Numbered from the stretch's first letter, positions 16,622 to 25,930 are shown. The stretch: DNA of 56,163 bases from Bacillus massiliglaciei (GCF_900098925.1 NZ_LT622358.1:1-56163), one strand, 5' to 3'. Notes: generated by a model not told the origin, from the letters alone. Made by a program: numbers and translations.

Positions 16622-18811
16622 GTGTGTGGCTTCAGTTTGAAAAAAAAGAAAAAGAAAAAAACGCATGTTCCTTTTAGGTTAAATATGGTCTTTTTGGTTG
16701 TCTTTCTATTATTTTCCGTATTGATCTTGCGGCTCAGCTTCGTGCAAATTGTGTATGGGGATGAGTATCTCAGAGAAGTGGAAAGAACGGAAGAAGTAAC
16801 GGTGAATAATGCAGTGCCGCGGGGTAAAATGTATGATAGGAACCTTAAGGTGATGGTGGATAATAAACCGCTGGATGCAATCACTTATACGAGAAAACAA
16901 GGAACGAAACCTAAAGAGATGCTTGAGACGGCTGAAAAGCTGGCTGACTTAATCGAAAAGGAACCAGATAAAGTTACGGAGAGAGATAAGAAGGATTTTT
17001 GGATTTTGTTACACCCTAAGCAGGCCGAGAAGAAAATTACAGATAAAGAAAGGGCTAAGGTAACAGAAGGGGAGCTTGAACAAAAGGATTTGTATAATCT
17101 GCAGCTCGACAGAATCACGAAGAAGGAATATGATTCCTTCAGCGATAAGGAGCTTGAGGTACTTGCGATTTATCGTGAATTTGCAGGAGGATATGCCCTG
17201 ACTCCGCAAATTGTGAAGAATAAAGATGTTTCAAAAGAAGAGTTTGCCAAGGTAAGTGAAAACCTTGATTCACTGCCTGGTGTGGATATTATGACAGACT
17301 GGGATCGGTACTATACGTACAATAAAACCTTAAAGTCAGTGCTTGGCAAGGTTTCTTCCTCTGAAGAAGGTCTTCCGAGCGACAGCCTGGACTACTATTT
17401 GGCAAGGGATTACAGCCGGAATGACCGGGTAGGGAAAAGTTATATTGAAGCAGAATATGAAGATGTTCTTCAGGGAACAAAGGCTAAAATCCGCAATGTG
17501 ACTGACAAATCGGGCAATGTTGTCGATTCAGAAGTTATCACCGAAGGCCAGCGCGGAAAAGACCTGGTTTTGACCATTGATATGGATCTCCAGCTGGCTA
17601 CAGAAGAAATCCTTGAAAAGCATCTGATTGCCAAGAAAAAGATGGGGAATACGAAATTCCTTGATCGAGCATTTGCTGTCATGATGGATCCGAAGACAGG
17701 TGAAATCCTGACGATGGCGGGTAAGCAGTATGTCAAGGATAAAGAAACAGGAAAAGCTTCTATCGAAGACTTTGCGCTTGGGAATATTACAACCTCTTAT
17801 GCAATGGGCTCTTCTGTAAAAGGAGCAACAGTATTGACCGGGTACCAGCAAGGCGCCATTAAGCCCGGCAGTTATTTCTATGATACAAAATTGAAAATCA
17901 AAGGAACTCCTGAAAAAGGTTCCTATAAGAATTTCGGAAACATTAATGATCTGACCGCATTAAAAGTGTCCTCCAACGTGTATATGTTCCGTACAGCGAT
18001 TAATATTGCCGGCGGACACTATGTCATGAATAAGCCGCTTGATATCGATACTTCGGCGTTTTCTACCATCCGGAACTCCTTTGCTCAGTTTGGCCTGGGT
18101 GTCCGTACAGGAATTGATCTGCCGAATGAGATGGCCGGCTTTAAAGGATCTGAAACTTCTCCCGGTAAGCTTCTGGACCTTGCTATCGGCCAATATGATA
18201 CGTATACACCGATGCAGCTTGTCCAGTATGTCTCAACGATTGCAAATGGCGGGAACAGGATGCAGCCGCATATGGTGAAAGAAATCCGTGATCCTGAGGA
18301 TGATAACGAAGCACTTGGTCCGATAGCAGAAGAAATGAAACCGACTGTCCTGAATCGAATTGAGATGAAGAGTGAATGGATTGAACGGGTACAGCAAGGG
18401 TTTGAAAAGGTTGCTCAGGAATCGGGGGGAACTGCCTATACGTGGCTGGGCGGAAAATCCTATCACGCTGCTGCCAAAACAGGGACAGCTGAATCTTTCT
18501 ATGATGGTCCAGACCGTGAAAAATATGACGAACCACAGGAAACGATGAACCTGACGCTGGTTGGCTATGCACCTTCTGAGAACCCGGAAGTAGCGTTTGC
18601 TGTTGTAGTTCCATGGGCATATCAGGGGCACAGCGGCCACAGCATGAATAAGGAAATCGGCGAAGAAATCCTGGATAAGTATTTCGAACTGAAAAAAGAA
18701 CGTGCCAAAGAAGATAATGAACAGTCAACAACTAAAACAGAGGTCAATAACGGCAAGGACGTTCAAGAAGAACAAAAAGAAATAAGAGACAGTCAGAAAA
18801 AAGAAGACTAA
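16622..18811 (+). CDS. pbpA: Penicillin-binding protein 2A, class B transpeptidase
   Basis: A roughly 729-residue cell-wall DD-transpeptidase, counterpart of B. subtilis PbpA, which acts in side-wall elongation. It has a short basic cytoplasmic tail (a run of Lys), one membrane helix near residues 20-40, a class B dimerisation domain and the transpeptidase domain. Active-site motifs: SSVK (nucleophile Ser) near 397, SSN near 450 and KTGTAE near 620. An acidic Glu/Lys-rich tail ends the protein. The start is uncertain: GTG 16622 has AAGGA close by, while TTG 16637 is the alternative. The Lys run is coded by an A-rich tract that could slip. Confidence 0.93.
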   Translation: MCGFSLKKKKKKKTHVPFRLNMVFLVVFLLFSVLILRLSFVQIVYGDEYLREVERTEEVTVNNAVPRGKMYDRNLKVMVDNKPLDAITYTRKQGTKPKEMLETAEKLADLIEKEPDKVTERDKKDFWILLHPKQAEKKITDKERAKVTEGELEQKDLYNLQLDRITKKEYDSFSDKELEVLAIYREFAGGYALTPQIVKNKDVSKEEFAKVSENLDSLPGVDIMTDWDRYYTYNKTLKSVLGKVSSSEEGLPSDSLDYYLARDYSRNDRVGKSYIEAEYEDVLQGTKAKIRNVTDKSGNVVDSEVITEGQRGKDLVLTIDMDLQLATEEILEKHLIAKKKMGNTKFLDRAFAVMMDPKTGEILTMAGKQYVKDKETGKASIEDFALGNITTSYAMGSSVKGATVLTGYQQGAIKPGSYFYDTKLKIKGTPEKGSYKNFGNINDLTALKVSSNVYMFRTAINIAGGHYVMNKPLDIDTSAFSTIRNSFAQFGLGVRTGIDLPNEMAGFKGSETSPGKLLDLAIGQYDTYTPMQLVQYVSTIANGGNRMQPHMVKEIRDPEDDNEALGPIAEEMKPTVLNRIEMKSEWIERVQQGFEKVAQESGGTAYTWLGGKSYHAAAKTGTAESFYDGPDREKYDEPQETMNLTLVGYAPSENPEVAFAVVVPWAYQGHSGHSMNKEIGEEILDKYFELKKERAKEDNEQSTTKTEVNNGKDVQEEQKEIRDSQKKED

Positions 18812-18849
18812 TAGAATAGCTTTCTGCACTAAGCAGGGAGCTTCAGATT

Positions 18850-18900
18850 GTGGCAAAAGGCATTGAGAGGAGAGACCCCCCTTTCTATGCCTTTTGTCAC
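18850..18900. repeat. Long inverted repeat without T-run after pbpA
   Basis: GTGGCAAAAGGCAT (18850-18863) pairs with 18887-18900 across a 23-base loop, with a single G-T pair. No T-tract follows on the plus strand, so it is not a standard terminator. Its right arm abuts the end of the gene remnant at 18901. Confidence 0.6.
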
Positions 18901-19200
18901 TTATGGATGGAATTGCAGGTGAAATCCGTTGATATCCAAGTCAAGTGGCTTTTTTAAAACACCCCAAAAAGTGTAAGCATATCTGTTAAAGCCCTCGTAA
19001 GGCTGTCCATCGTATACCATGCTTTTGCTGCCGGGGTCGCCAGCCTCCGTTCCAATCAACTTTAATAACGGATTCTTGTCTGCTGACCATATCCTCTTAA
19101 ATTCTACACCTGGAAAAGCAAGTGCTAACTAAGCGTAAGTTTGATAAAAAACAGTTCTGATCTCCATCTTTTCACCTGCTGCCTCAAGTAAAGAAGAAGA
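18901..19200 (-). pseudogene. Decayed gene remnant, unknown family
   Basis: The minus strand reads in one frame from about 19200 to a TAA at 18901, giving protein-like sequence such as EFKRIWSADKNPLLKLIG and YAYTFWGVLKKPLDLDINGF, but is broken by an in-frame TAG at 19129-19131 and by another stop just upstream near 19206. There is no start codon with a ribosome binding site. The residue mix (aromatic, Gly, charged) looks like a genuine folded protein end rather than chance. I do not recognise the family. The rest of the gene is missing. Confidence 0.5.
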
Positions 19201-19347
19201 CTAAAAAAACCTGATATTGTATGCTTCTCCTCCATCTGAACTACTGCGGAATCCCCCGGATTTGGACTTTTGAATGGATATTTTTGGGCGGATGTCTCTG
19301 TTTTATGGGACCATTTTCGCAGAAATTAACGAAATCGATACACGTCA

Positions 19348-19386
19348 TTTACAGAATATTAACAAATCATTCAAACCCCGTTTACA
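19348..19386 (+). promoter_or_regulatory. PhoP box upstream of pstS
   Basis: Four TT(A/T/C)A(C/A)A-like hexamers, TTTACA, TTAACA, TTCAAA, TTTACA, begin at 19348, 19359, 19370 and 19381, an exact 11-base period. This is the known layout for PhoP~P dimers in Bacillus. A candidate -10, TAAGAT, lies at 19396-19401. The operon is therefore expected to be induced by phosphate starvation through PhoPR. Confidence 0.85.
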
Positions 19387-19443
19387 GAGGTTAAGTAAGA
19401 TGAATGTGTAGACAAGATAAACACTATCTCAGGGGGTTTTAAA

Positions 19444-20409
19444 ATGAAACGATACAAGCAGGTAGCAATGACAGCCGTAATGGGCGGAGTACTAGCAATC
19501 ACAGCAGGATGCGGAGATAATGATGCTTCATCTGACAAGTCAGGAAATTCTGCAGGCGGTCAGCTGAAAGGGGAAGTCATTCAAGACGGATCGTCCACTG
19601 TTTTCCCAATCATGGAAGCAGTTGCTGAAGAATATATGGCAGAACAGCCGGATGTGAAAGTTTCTGTCGGTGCTTCCGGGACAGGCGGCGGTTTTGAGAA
19701 ATTCATCCAGAAAGAGACCGATCTGAGCAACGCTTCCCGGCCTGTGAAAGACGAAGAAAAGAAACTCCTGGAAGACAATGGCGTGGATTACACGGAACTG
19801 AAACTTGCTTACGATGGAATATCCATCGTTGTAAATAAAGAGAATGACTTCATTGATCATTTAACAGTTGAAGAATTAAAAGAAATCTGGATTGATGATA
19901 ACGGCAAAGAGAAGAAATGGTCTGATATCCGCTCTGATTGGCCGGATGAGCCGATTAAATTCTATTCACCGGGAACCGACTCAGGCACATATGACTACTT
20001 CAATGAAGTCATCCTGGAAGAAAAACCGATGGTAGAAAATGCAACACTTTCAGAAGATGATAACGTATTGGTCAAAGGTGTAGAAGGGGATAAAAATGCG
20101 ATTGGACTCTTCGGATATGCTTATTATGCTGAAAACAAAGACCAGCTGAAAGTTGTGCCGATTGATAATGGAGAAGGCGCTGTTGAACCGAATCACGAAA
20201 CAATCAAAAACGGAGATTATGCTCCACTATCCAGACCACTCTTCACTTATGTATCTAACAGTGCGTTTAAAGATAAAGAACAAGTAGCGGATTATACAAG
20301 ATTTGCGATTGAAAACGCAAGTGAACTGGCTGAAGAAGTAGGCTATATCAGTTTAGAACAAGAGGATTATGATAAAGATCTTGAACTATTGGACGAACTT
20401 GAAAAGTAA
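19444..20409 (+). CDS. pstS: Phosphate ABC transporter, substrate-binding lipoprotein
   Basis: A 321-residue lipoprotein that captures phosphate outside the membrane. The signal peptide ends in lipobox ITAGC (Cys about residue 23), giving a lipid-anchored protein, followed by a Ser/Gly-rich linker. Phosphate-binding loops DGSSTVFPI and GASGTGGGF and the later SPGTDSGTYDYF are typical of PstS. ATG 19444 follows AGGGGG by eight bases. First gene of the pst operon, under the PhoP box. Confidence 0.96.
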   Translation: MKRYKQVAMTAVMGGVLAITAGCGDNDASSDKSGNSAGGQLKGEVIQDGSSTVFPIMEAVAEEYMAEQPDVKVSVGASGTGGGFEKFIQKETDLSNASRPVKDEEKKLLEDNGVDYTELKLAYDGISIVVNKENDFIDHLTVEELKEIWIDDNGKEKKWSDIRSDWPDEPIKFYSPGTDSGTYDYFNEVILEEKPMVENATLSEDDNVLVKGVEGDKNAIGLFGYAYYAENKDQLKVVPIDNGEGAVEPNHETIKNGDYAPLSRPLFTYVSNSAFKDKEQVADYTRFAIENASELAEEVGYISLEQEDYDKDLELLDELEK

Positions 20410-20462
20410 TTCTCTTATCTGAACAGCAAGCAACTCCGTAAGACACGAATGGAGGATTTATT

Positions 20463-21413
20463 ATGGCACAGAGCCAATTGACAGTAAAATCTGTCCAGCA
20501 AATCATTCAGGAAAAGAAGGCCAGCAAGAGAATTGGGATGAGGTTTGAAAGGCTCATCCCCTGGCTCTTATTTCTTATTGCTGCCGTCTCGGTCCTTACA
20601 ACGATTGGAATTGTACTGACCTTGATCTTTGAAACATTTACCTTCTTTGAACGGGTGCCGCTGCAGCAATTCTTTACAGAGACAGCCTGGCAGCCCTTTA
20701 GAGAAGCAGCATCATTCGGGATTCTTCCTCTTTTCCTGGGAACTTTAAAGGTTTCCGTCATTGCGGCTATTGTGGCTGTCCCATTAGGGCTTTCCACAGC
20801 CATTTTTTTGAGTGAATATGCATCAGAACGAATTCGCAGAATCATTAAGCCGATTTTGGAAGTGCTGGCCGGGATCCCAACGATTGTATATGGATTCTTC
20901 GCCTTGACTTTTGTCACACCGGTTTTGCGTGAGATTATTCCTTCTTTGGAATTGTTTAATGCATTAAGCCCTGGTATTGTAATCGGAATTATGATTACCC
21001 CTATGATTGCTTCGCTTTCAGAGGATGCACTAGTCTCTGTTCCAAAATCAATCAGGGAAGGGGCCTATGCGCTAGGTTCAACAAAACTCGAAACGACTTT
21101 CAAGGTCATTTGGCCGGCGGCGCTTTCAGGCATTATGGCATCCATTGTTCTTGCTCTGTCGAGAGCAATAGGTGAAACCATGATTGTCAGTGTAGCTGGA
21201 GGATCGACGCCAAGCACTTCCTTGGATGTTACCTCATCGATCCAGACCATGACAGCCTATATCGTACAGGTCAGCTCAGGAGATGCCGGTTTTGGGACGA
21301 CAATCTACTATAGTATTTATGCAGTCGGCCTGACGCTGTTCGTCTTCACACTGATTATGAATTTGTTGGCCCAGTTCATTTCCCGCAAATTTAGGGAGGA
21401 ATATGAATCATGA
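20463..21413 (+). CDS. pstC: Phosphate ABC transporter, permease PstC
   Basis: A 316-residue membrane permease with six main hydrophobic segments after a cytoplasmic N-terminus of about 30 residues. The EAA-type loop contacting PstB is REGAYALGSTKLETTFKVIWPAAL (family region, near residue 200). It pairs with PstA to form the phosphate channel. GGAGG precedes ATG 20463; the end overlaps pstA by four bases (ATGA). Confidence 0.95.
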   Translation: MAQSQLTVKSVQQIIQEKKASKRIGMRFERLIPWLLFLIAAVSVLTTIGIVLTLIFETFTFFERVPLQQFFTETAWQPFREAASFGILPLFLGTLKVSVIAAIVAVPLGLSTAIFLSEYASERIRRIIKPILEVLAGIPTIVYGFFALTFVTPVLREIIPSLELFNALSPGIVIGIMITPMIASLSEDALVSVPKSIREGAYALGSTKLETTFKVIWPAALSGIMASIVLALSRAIGETMIVSVAGGSTPSTSLDVTSSIQTMTAYIVQVSSGDAGFGTTIYYSIYAVGLTLFVFTLIMNLLAQFISRKFREEYES

Positions 21414-22288
21414 AAATCATAGACAAAAGCCAGATGTCCAAGAACTCATCCAGGAGACTGCTGAAAAACACAATCGGCAAAGTGCTTTTTGCAGCTGCCA
21501 CTTGCTTTAGTCTCCTGGTACTGGGGATCTTATTTTATCGGATATTGACTCAAGGAATGGCATCGCTGGACATGGAGTTTTTTCAAAACTTTGCATCAAG
21601 AAGGCCGGAAGAAGCCGGAGTAAAAGCTGCTTTAATCGGAACGGCCTGGCTCATGTTCGTAGTTGTTCCGCTATCCCTTATATTGGGGGTGGGAACAGCG
21701 GTTTATCTGGAAGAATATGCACCTAAAAATAAATGGACTTCTTTTATTCAGGTGAATATCACCAATTTAGCTGGCGTTCCGTCCATTGTTTTCGGTTTGC
21801 TGGGGCTTACCATTTTCGTCCGTGCAATGGCCCTCGATCGCTCGGTGCTTGCTGCAGGTCTGACGATGAGTCTTCTAGTTCTGCCCATTATTATTGTTGC
21901 TTCTCAAGAAGCGCTCCGTGCTGTACCGTCAAATTTGAAGGAAGCTTCTTACGGAATGGGAGCGACAAATTGGCAGACGATTATCAGAATTGTTCTTCCC
22001 GCAGCATTGCCAGGGATTTTGACTGGCGGGATCTTGGCACTTTCCCGGGCAATCGGGGAGACGGCACCGCTGGTAGTAGTTGGAATTCCAATGTTCATTG
22101 CTTTTCTGCCTCAGTCAGTGATGGATACGTTCACTGTGCTGCCAATGCAAATTTATAACTGGACATCCCGGCCGCAGGAAGAATTCCAAAGCGTAGCAGC
22201 TGCCGGCATTATCGTTCTGCTATTATTATTGATTGCCATGAATTCAGTGGCTGTCCTGATTCGAAATAAATTTCAAAAACGATACTGA
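21410..22288 (+). CDS. pstA: Phosphate ABC transporter, permease PstA
   Basis: A 292-residue membrane permease with six hydrophobic segments. Its coupling loop (KEASYGMGATNWQTIIRIVLP, near residue 180) parallels that of PstC. It starts inside the pstC stop, with GGGAGG upstream, showing translational coupling, and is followed 15 bases later by pstB. Confidence 0.95.
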   Translation: MKIIDKSQMSKNSSRRLLKNTIGKVLFAAATCFSLLVLGILFYRILTQGMASLDMEFFQNFASRRPEEAGVKAALIGTAWLMFVVVPLSLILGVGTAVYLEEYAPKNKWTSFIQVNITNLAGVPSIVFGLLGLTIFVRAMALDRSVLAAGLTMSLLVLPIIIVASQEALRAVPSNLKEASYGMGATNWQTIIRIVLPAALPGILTGGILALSRAIGETAPLVVVGIPMFIAFLPQSVMDTFTVLPMQIYNWTSRPQEEFQSVAAAGIIVLLLLLIAMNSVAVLIRNKFQKRY

Positions 22289-22303
22289 CAGGAGGAATCA
22301 TGT

Positions 22304-23134
22304 ATGAGCCTGACACTGACGCAGGAAGTCGTGAAATTCCCAACGAAAACGACTAAATCGAATGAACAATCAGCCCCAAAAGAAATGGTTTATGAAACAG
22401 AGAACCTGAATCTTTGGTATGGTGACAACCAAGCGCTGAAGGATATTAACCTGGCATTCTGTGAAAAAGAAGTGACAGCGATAATAGGACCGTCTGGCTG
22501 CGGAAAGTCCACTTACATTAAAACTCTTAACAGGATGAGCGAACTTGTTCCCAATGTGAAAACAACGGGACAGATTAAATACCGCGGTAAAAATATTCTG
22601 GATAAATCTTATAAAGCGGAAGATCTGAGGACACAGGTGGGCATGGTGTTCCAAAAGCCTAACCCATTTCCTAAATCGATCTATGAAAATGTGGCCTACG
22701 GCGCAAAAATCCACGGCATTCGCAATAAGAAGCTTTTGGATGAAATTGTTGAAAAAAGTCTTCGGGGGGCGGCTCTGTGGGATGAAGTAAAGGACCGTCT
22801 CAAGAAAAATGCGTACGGTCTTTCCGGGGGACAGCAGCAGCGTCTCTGTATTGCCCGCTCCCTTGCCATTGAACCGGATCTTTTATTGATGGATGAACCT
22901 ACTTCTGCGCTTGATCCAATCTCAACCTTGAAAATCGAAGAGCTGATTGAGGAATTAAAAAAGGATATCGGAATTGTTATTGTCACTCATAATATGCAGC
23001 AGGCAGCAAGAATATCTGATAAAACAGCCTTCTTTTTAAATGGAGAAGTTGTTGAGTATGCAGAAACGAATAAAATTTTCTCGCATCCGGATGATAAAAG
23101 GACGAAGGATTATATTTCCGGCCGCTTCGGATAA
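22304..23134 (+). CDS. pstB: Phosphate ABC transporter, ATP-binding protein
   Basis: A 276-residue ATPase. Walker [10 protein letters not shown], signature LSGGQQQR, Walker [14 protein letters not shown] and switch His in VTHN are all present, with the PstB-typical [11 protein letters not shown] after Walker A. About 25 polar residues precede the conserved domain; a later start cannot be excluded. AGGAGG precedes ATG 22304. Only one pstB follows here, whereas B. subtilis has two, and no phoU is seen. Confidence 0.95.
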   Translation: MSLTLTQEVVKFPTKTTKSNEQSAPKEMVYETENLNLWYGDNQALKDINLAFCEKEVTAIIGPSGCGKSTYIKTLNRMSELVPNVKTTGQIKYRGKNILDKSYKAEDLRTQVGMVFQKPNPFPKSIYENVAYGAKIHGIRNKKLLDEIVEKSLRGAALWDEVKDRLKKNAYGLSGGQQQRLCIARSLAIEPDLLLMDEPTSALDPISTLKIEELIEELKKDIGIVIVTHNMQQAARISDKTAFFLNGEVVEYAETNKIFSHPDDKRTKDYISGRFG

Positions 23135-23192
23135 TGCCGGGGAGAGTATAAAGAAAAGGAAACTTAGCTGTTAACCAGTTTCCTAATGAAAA

Positions 23193-23240
23193 GGCGATCC
23201 TTTGAATTCATTCAAAAGATCGCCGTTCTTTTTTTTTCGG
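23193..23240 (+). terminator. Terminator of the pst operon
   Basis: GGCGATC plus TTTGAA pairs with TTCAAA plus GATCGCC, followed by nine T. A smaller hairpin, AGGAAACT/AGTTTCCT (23157-23184), lies just upstream. Confidence 0.85.
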
Positions 23241-23247
23241 CACCTAA

Positions 23248-23709
23248 TCAGTTTGTCAGCGTCTTGCCGATTTGAGAATAAGACATCGAGTCGGTTAAAA
23301 CAAATTCACCGATTTGAATTCGTTTGGAAAGTCCTTTCTCATTCATATAAGCCTCAAAACCGCCGGCATCCTTAATGATGTGTTCCTTTTCCAGTATACT
23401 GGCGATTTCCTGCGAATTCATATTGCTTTTAACCGTCAGCTTGAAAGAATGGACTTGTTCCTTTTCCTTCGTTTCCTCTGGTTTCTTTACGTTTTCGGTT
23501 TTGGACGCCGTGTCTTTTTTCGAGGCCTTGTTTAGGTCTTCTGTTACCGTATAGCCTTTTTGTTCAAGAAAAGCTTTCGCTTCTGAAACGTCCATGGTCT
23601 GCGGCTTTGCCTCTTCTTGTTCCGGGCTGCCCAGAAAGCGGACTCCGGCCATGATCGAAGCAGAAACAATGAGGCCTGCCGCAAATCCCTGCAGTGCAGC
23701 TTTCATCAT
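23248..23709 (-). CDS. yqzC: Membrane-anchored protein with MltG/YceG-like domain (YqzC-like)
   Basis: A 153-residue protein with an N-terminal membrane helix (near residues 5-25), a Lys/Glu-rich linker and a C-terminal domain (SNMNSQEIASILEKEHII) like the LysM-related N-terminal part of MltG/YceG lytic transglycosylases. The catalytic YceG domain is missing, so it may bind wall material rather than cut it. AAGGAG lies upstream of ATG 23709, which overlaps the end of the next upstream gene by four bases. The YqzC name rests on position after pst. Confidence 0.65.
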   Translation of the reverse strand: MMKAALQGFAAGLIVSASIMAGVRFLGSPEQEEAKPQTMDVSEAKAFLEQKGYTVTEDLNKASKKDTASKTENVKKPEETKEKEQVHSFKLTVKSNMNSQEIASILEKEHIIKDAGGFEAYMNEKGLSKRIQIGEFVLTDSMSYSQIGKTLTN

Positions 23710-24095
23710 CGTTCCAGCTCCTTTGGAGGCAAAGAGTCAATCACTGCCTGGATTTGCTGTCTGCTGAGTGCGGACTGCCTTTCAATTTGTTCCAGGGTCA
23801 CTCCTTGCCGGTACAGAGAAATGACCTGGCTTTTCAGGATTTCGTTGACAGTGCCGGCAGCCGTCCTGCCGGTGCCGGTCTGCCCGGACTGGGGTAAATA
23901 AGAGGATGGCTGCTGGATCAGCAGTTCTTCCTCTAGTACTTTGATTTTTTTCTTTAATTGGTAAATATCCTGCAGTTGGTTTAAGGTCGCCTGCTCGAAC
24001 TCTTCTTCCAATTTAGCAACCCTGTCTTTTTTAAAGAAAGAGATTATTAATAAAATAATGCCGATTGAAAAGAGAATAACAATGACCGTTTCCAT
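23706..24095 (-). CDS. yqzD: Small membrane-anchored coiled-coil protein (YqzD-like)
   Basis: A 129-residue protein: N-terminal membrane helix (METVIVILFSIGIILLIISF), a charged coiled-coil stretch (about residues 25-60), a Gln/Ser/Thr linker and a C-terminal helix-turn-helix-like segment (LYRQGVTLEQIERQSALS). ATG 24095 with AGGTGAT three bases upstream is preferred over a longer in-frame reading. It is coupled to the YqzC-like gene by an ATGA overlap. Function unknown. Confidence 0.65.
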   Translation of the reverse strand: METVIVILFSIGIILLIISFFKKDRVAKLEEEFEQATLNQLQDIYQLKKKIKVLEEELLIQQPSSYLPQSGQTGTGRTAAGTVNEILKSQVISLYRQGVTLEQIERQSALSRQQIQAVIDSLPPKELER

Positions 24096-24373
24096 ATCAT
24101 CACCTCGAAATATCTGGGGCGGAAGAAGCTGTGATAAAAAAGAAATGTCGAAACAAAAACCGTTCATGCATTGTGAAAAATATTTACCCGTTCCGCCCCT
24201 TTGTATACCTGAATGGGAAGCTTTCGACAAAATCTGTTCATTGTCCATTATACCATTAGGTGCTAACATAGTATTAATACAAAAAACGAATACAGAAAAT
24301 TCAAAAAAATCCTTAGACTGATTTCTACTATATAAAAAGGAAGAGACTTAAAAAACTGAAGGGGGAAAAACTG

Positions 24374-24976
24374 ATGAATATGCTGTCTCCATACTTGCCG
24401 CAGGATGATCAGGAATTCTCACGTCTCAATTTAAAATCAGGGTTATGGATTGATGAAGGATTTGATTGGTACCCTGAAGACGACTTGATGAGCCGCTACC
24501 CGCATGGGGAAATCAGAACCTTTTTACAAACACAGAAGAAAGACCGGCTGCTTATTTCCAAGCTGACGATAAAGAATAACTCGTTTAAAGTGAAGCATCC
24601 TAAATTTTTCTTCCGATATGAAAATGCTTTCGAAAAAAAGGCCGTCGCCTTTTACAGCCCGCCCGAGCAGGCGATTCTTCATATAGGCTCCAATTCGGTC
24701 GTACTTCTTGGCGGTGCTTTTAAAGGAAAGGGCATTTCGCAGTATTGCATCCAGGGAAAAGGCGGTCTGTACCAGAACGGCTGCTTTAAGTCATTGAAAG
24801 AAGGTATCCTTTCTTATTCTCCTTTGGCCAAAGGGGAGGTTACCAGCATTTTCACGCTGGAATCCAGACTGGAACCAGGTGAATGTGTGGAAGCGTCAGC
24901 CTGGGCTATTCAGGCCGACAGCAAAGAAGAGGCCCAAAGAGTGAATGACCAGCTTTTCCTTGCCCAGCAGAAATGA
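24374..24976 (+). CDS. Conserved-looking hypothetical protein
   Basis: A 200-residue soluble protein with no signal peptide or membrane segment that I can see. It has a Trp/Tyr/Asp-rich start (LWIDEGFDWYPEDD), beta-rich middle with GGAFKGKGISQYCIQGKGGLY and a charged end. GGGGGA precedes ATG 24374 by a good spacing, and codon use is like its neighbours, so it is a real gene. I do not recognise the family. It lies alone between the YqzD-like gene and rpmG. Confidence 0.7.
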   Translation: MNMLSPYLPQDDQEFSRLNLKSGLWIDEGFDWYPEDDLMSRYPHGEIRTFLQTQKKDRLLISKLTIKNNSFKVKHPKFFFRYENAFEKKAVAFYSPPEQAILHIGSNSVVLLGGAFKGKGISQYCIQGKGGLYQNGCFKSLKEGILSYSPLAKGEVTSIFTLESRLEPGECVEASAWAIQADSKEEAQRVNDQLFLAQQK

Positions 24977-25077
24977 GATTTGTTTCATTTCCCAAAAAAC
25001 AGACTAGCATTTCACATGGAAAAATGCTATTATAGAAAGGTCCTATGTGAAAAGACATAATGTTTGGAGGGATACAC

Positions 25078-25227
25078 ATGCGCGTGAATATTACGTTGGC
25101 TTGCACTGAATGTGGAGAACGCAACTACATTTCTAAAAAAAATAAACGTAACAACCCAGATCGTTTAGAGCTTAAAAAATACTGCTCAAGAGATAAACGC
25201 AGTACTGTACACCGTGAAACAAAGTAA
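25078..25227 (+). CDS. rpmG: 50S ribosomal protein L33
   Basis: A 49-residue ribosomal protein beginning [19 protein letters not shown] and ending in the family tail STVHRETK. The first zinc-ribbon pair CTEC is complete; the second is KYCSRD, with Asp where the fourth Cys would be, as I recall for some Bacillus RpmGA proteins. TTTGGAGG precedes ATG 25078. The B. subtilis counterpart lies at the same place, next to yqgN. Confidence 0.95.
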   Translation: MRVNITLACTECGERNYISKKNKRNNPDRLELKKYCSRDKRSTVHRETK

Positions 25228-25228
25228 G

Positions 25229-25258
25229 CAACAGGAATTTTCCTGTTGTTTTTTTTGT
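25229..25258 (+). terminator. Terminator after rpmG
   Basis: CAACAGGA/TCCTGTTG eight-bp stem with a four-base loop and a long T-run, directly after the rpmG stop. Confidence 0.88.
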
Positions 25259-25290
25259 TTCATAAAAGGTTTTACAGGGAGGGACAGACC

Positions 25291-25869
25291 TTGAACTGTG
25301 ACGAAGTAAAAAAGAAGATCAGGCAAGAAATGAAAAAGGCTCTTTCCGATTTACCTCGGAAGAAGCATGAGCGCCAATCACTCGAAGTTGCCGAACATCT
25401 TTTTTCGCTTAACATATGGAAACAGGCGAAAGTCATTGGAATCACGATTGCGATCCACCCCGAAATTTCTACAAGGCCTATCATTGAGAGGGCATGGAAA
25501 GAGGGGAAGGAAGTAGCCGTACCCAAGTGTTTTCCGCAGCACAGAAGTATGGAGTTCAAACGGATTCATTCCTTTGCGGAGCTTGAACAAGTTTATTCCG
25601 GTCTGCTGGAACCGGTGGATGGGACAGTGAAGGCAGAAAAAGATGAAATAGATTTGCTGATCGTTCCGGGGCTTGCCTTTACAGTTGATGGATATCGGCT
25701 TGGCTTCGGAGGCGGGTATTATGATCGGTTTCTGACAGGGTTTAATGCCAGCACAGCGGCTCTTGCCTTTGACCTTCAGTTAGTTGACCAGCTGCCCCTG
25801 GAAAGCCATGATATCCCTGTTAATCATATCTTGACACCGAACCGGCTTTTCAACCGTTCCCACTCATAA
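25291..25869 (+). CDS. yqgN: 5-formyltetrahydrofolate cyclo-ligase
   Basis: A 192-residue folate enzyme that converts 5-formyl-THF to 5,10-methenyl-THF with ATP. The N-terminal KKKIRQEMKKAL helix is typical, and the ATP/folate-binding signature LGFGGGYYDRFL lies near residue 145. TTG 25291 is chosen for its GGGAGGG site; the longer in-frame reading begins inside the rpmG terminator. Precedes yqgO and gluP as in B. subtilis. Confidence 0.93.
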   Translation: MNCDEVKKKIRQEMKKALSDLPRKKHERQSLEVAEHLFSLNIWKQAKVIGITIAIHPEISTRPIIERAWKEGKEVAVPKCFPQHRSMEFKRIHSFAELEQVYSGLLEPVDGTVKAEKDEIDLLIVPGLAFTVDGYRLGFGGGYYDRFLTGFNASTAALAFDLQLVDQLPLESHDIPVNHILTPNRLFNRSHS

Positions 25870-25930
25870 TTTACTTCTATCATTCATAAAATTCTTCCTT
25901 TTATCCAAACTAAGAGCAGGAGGGATGAAT

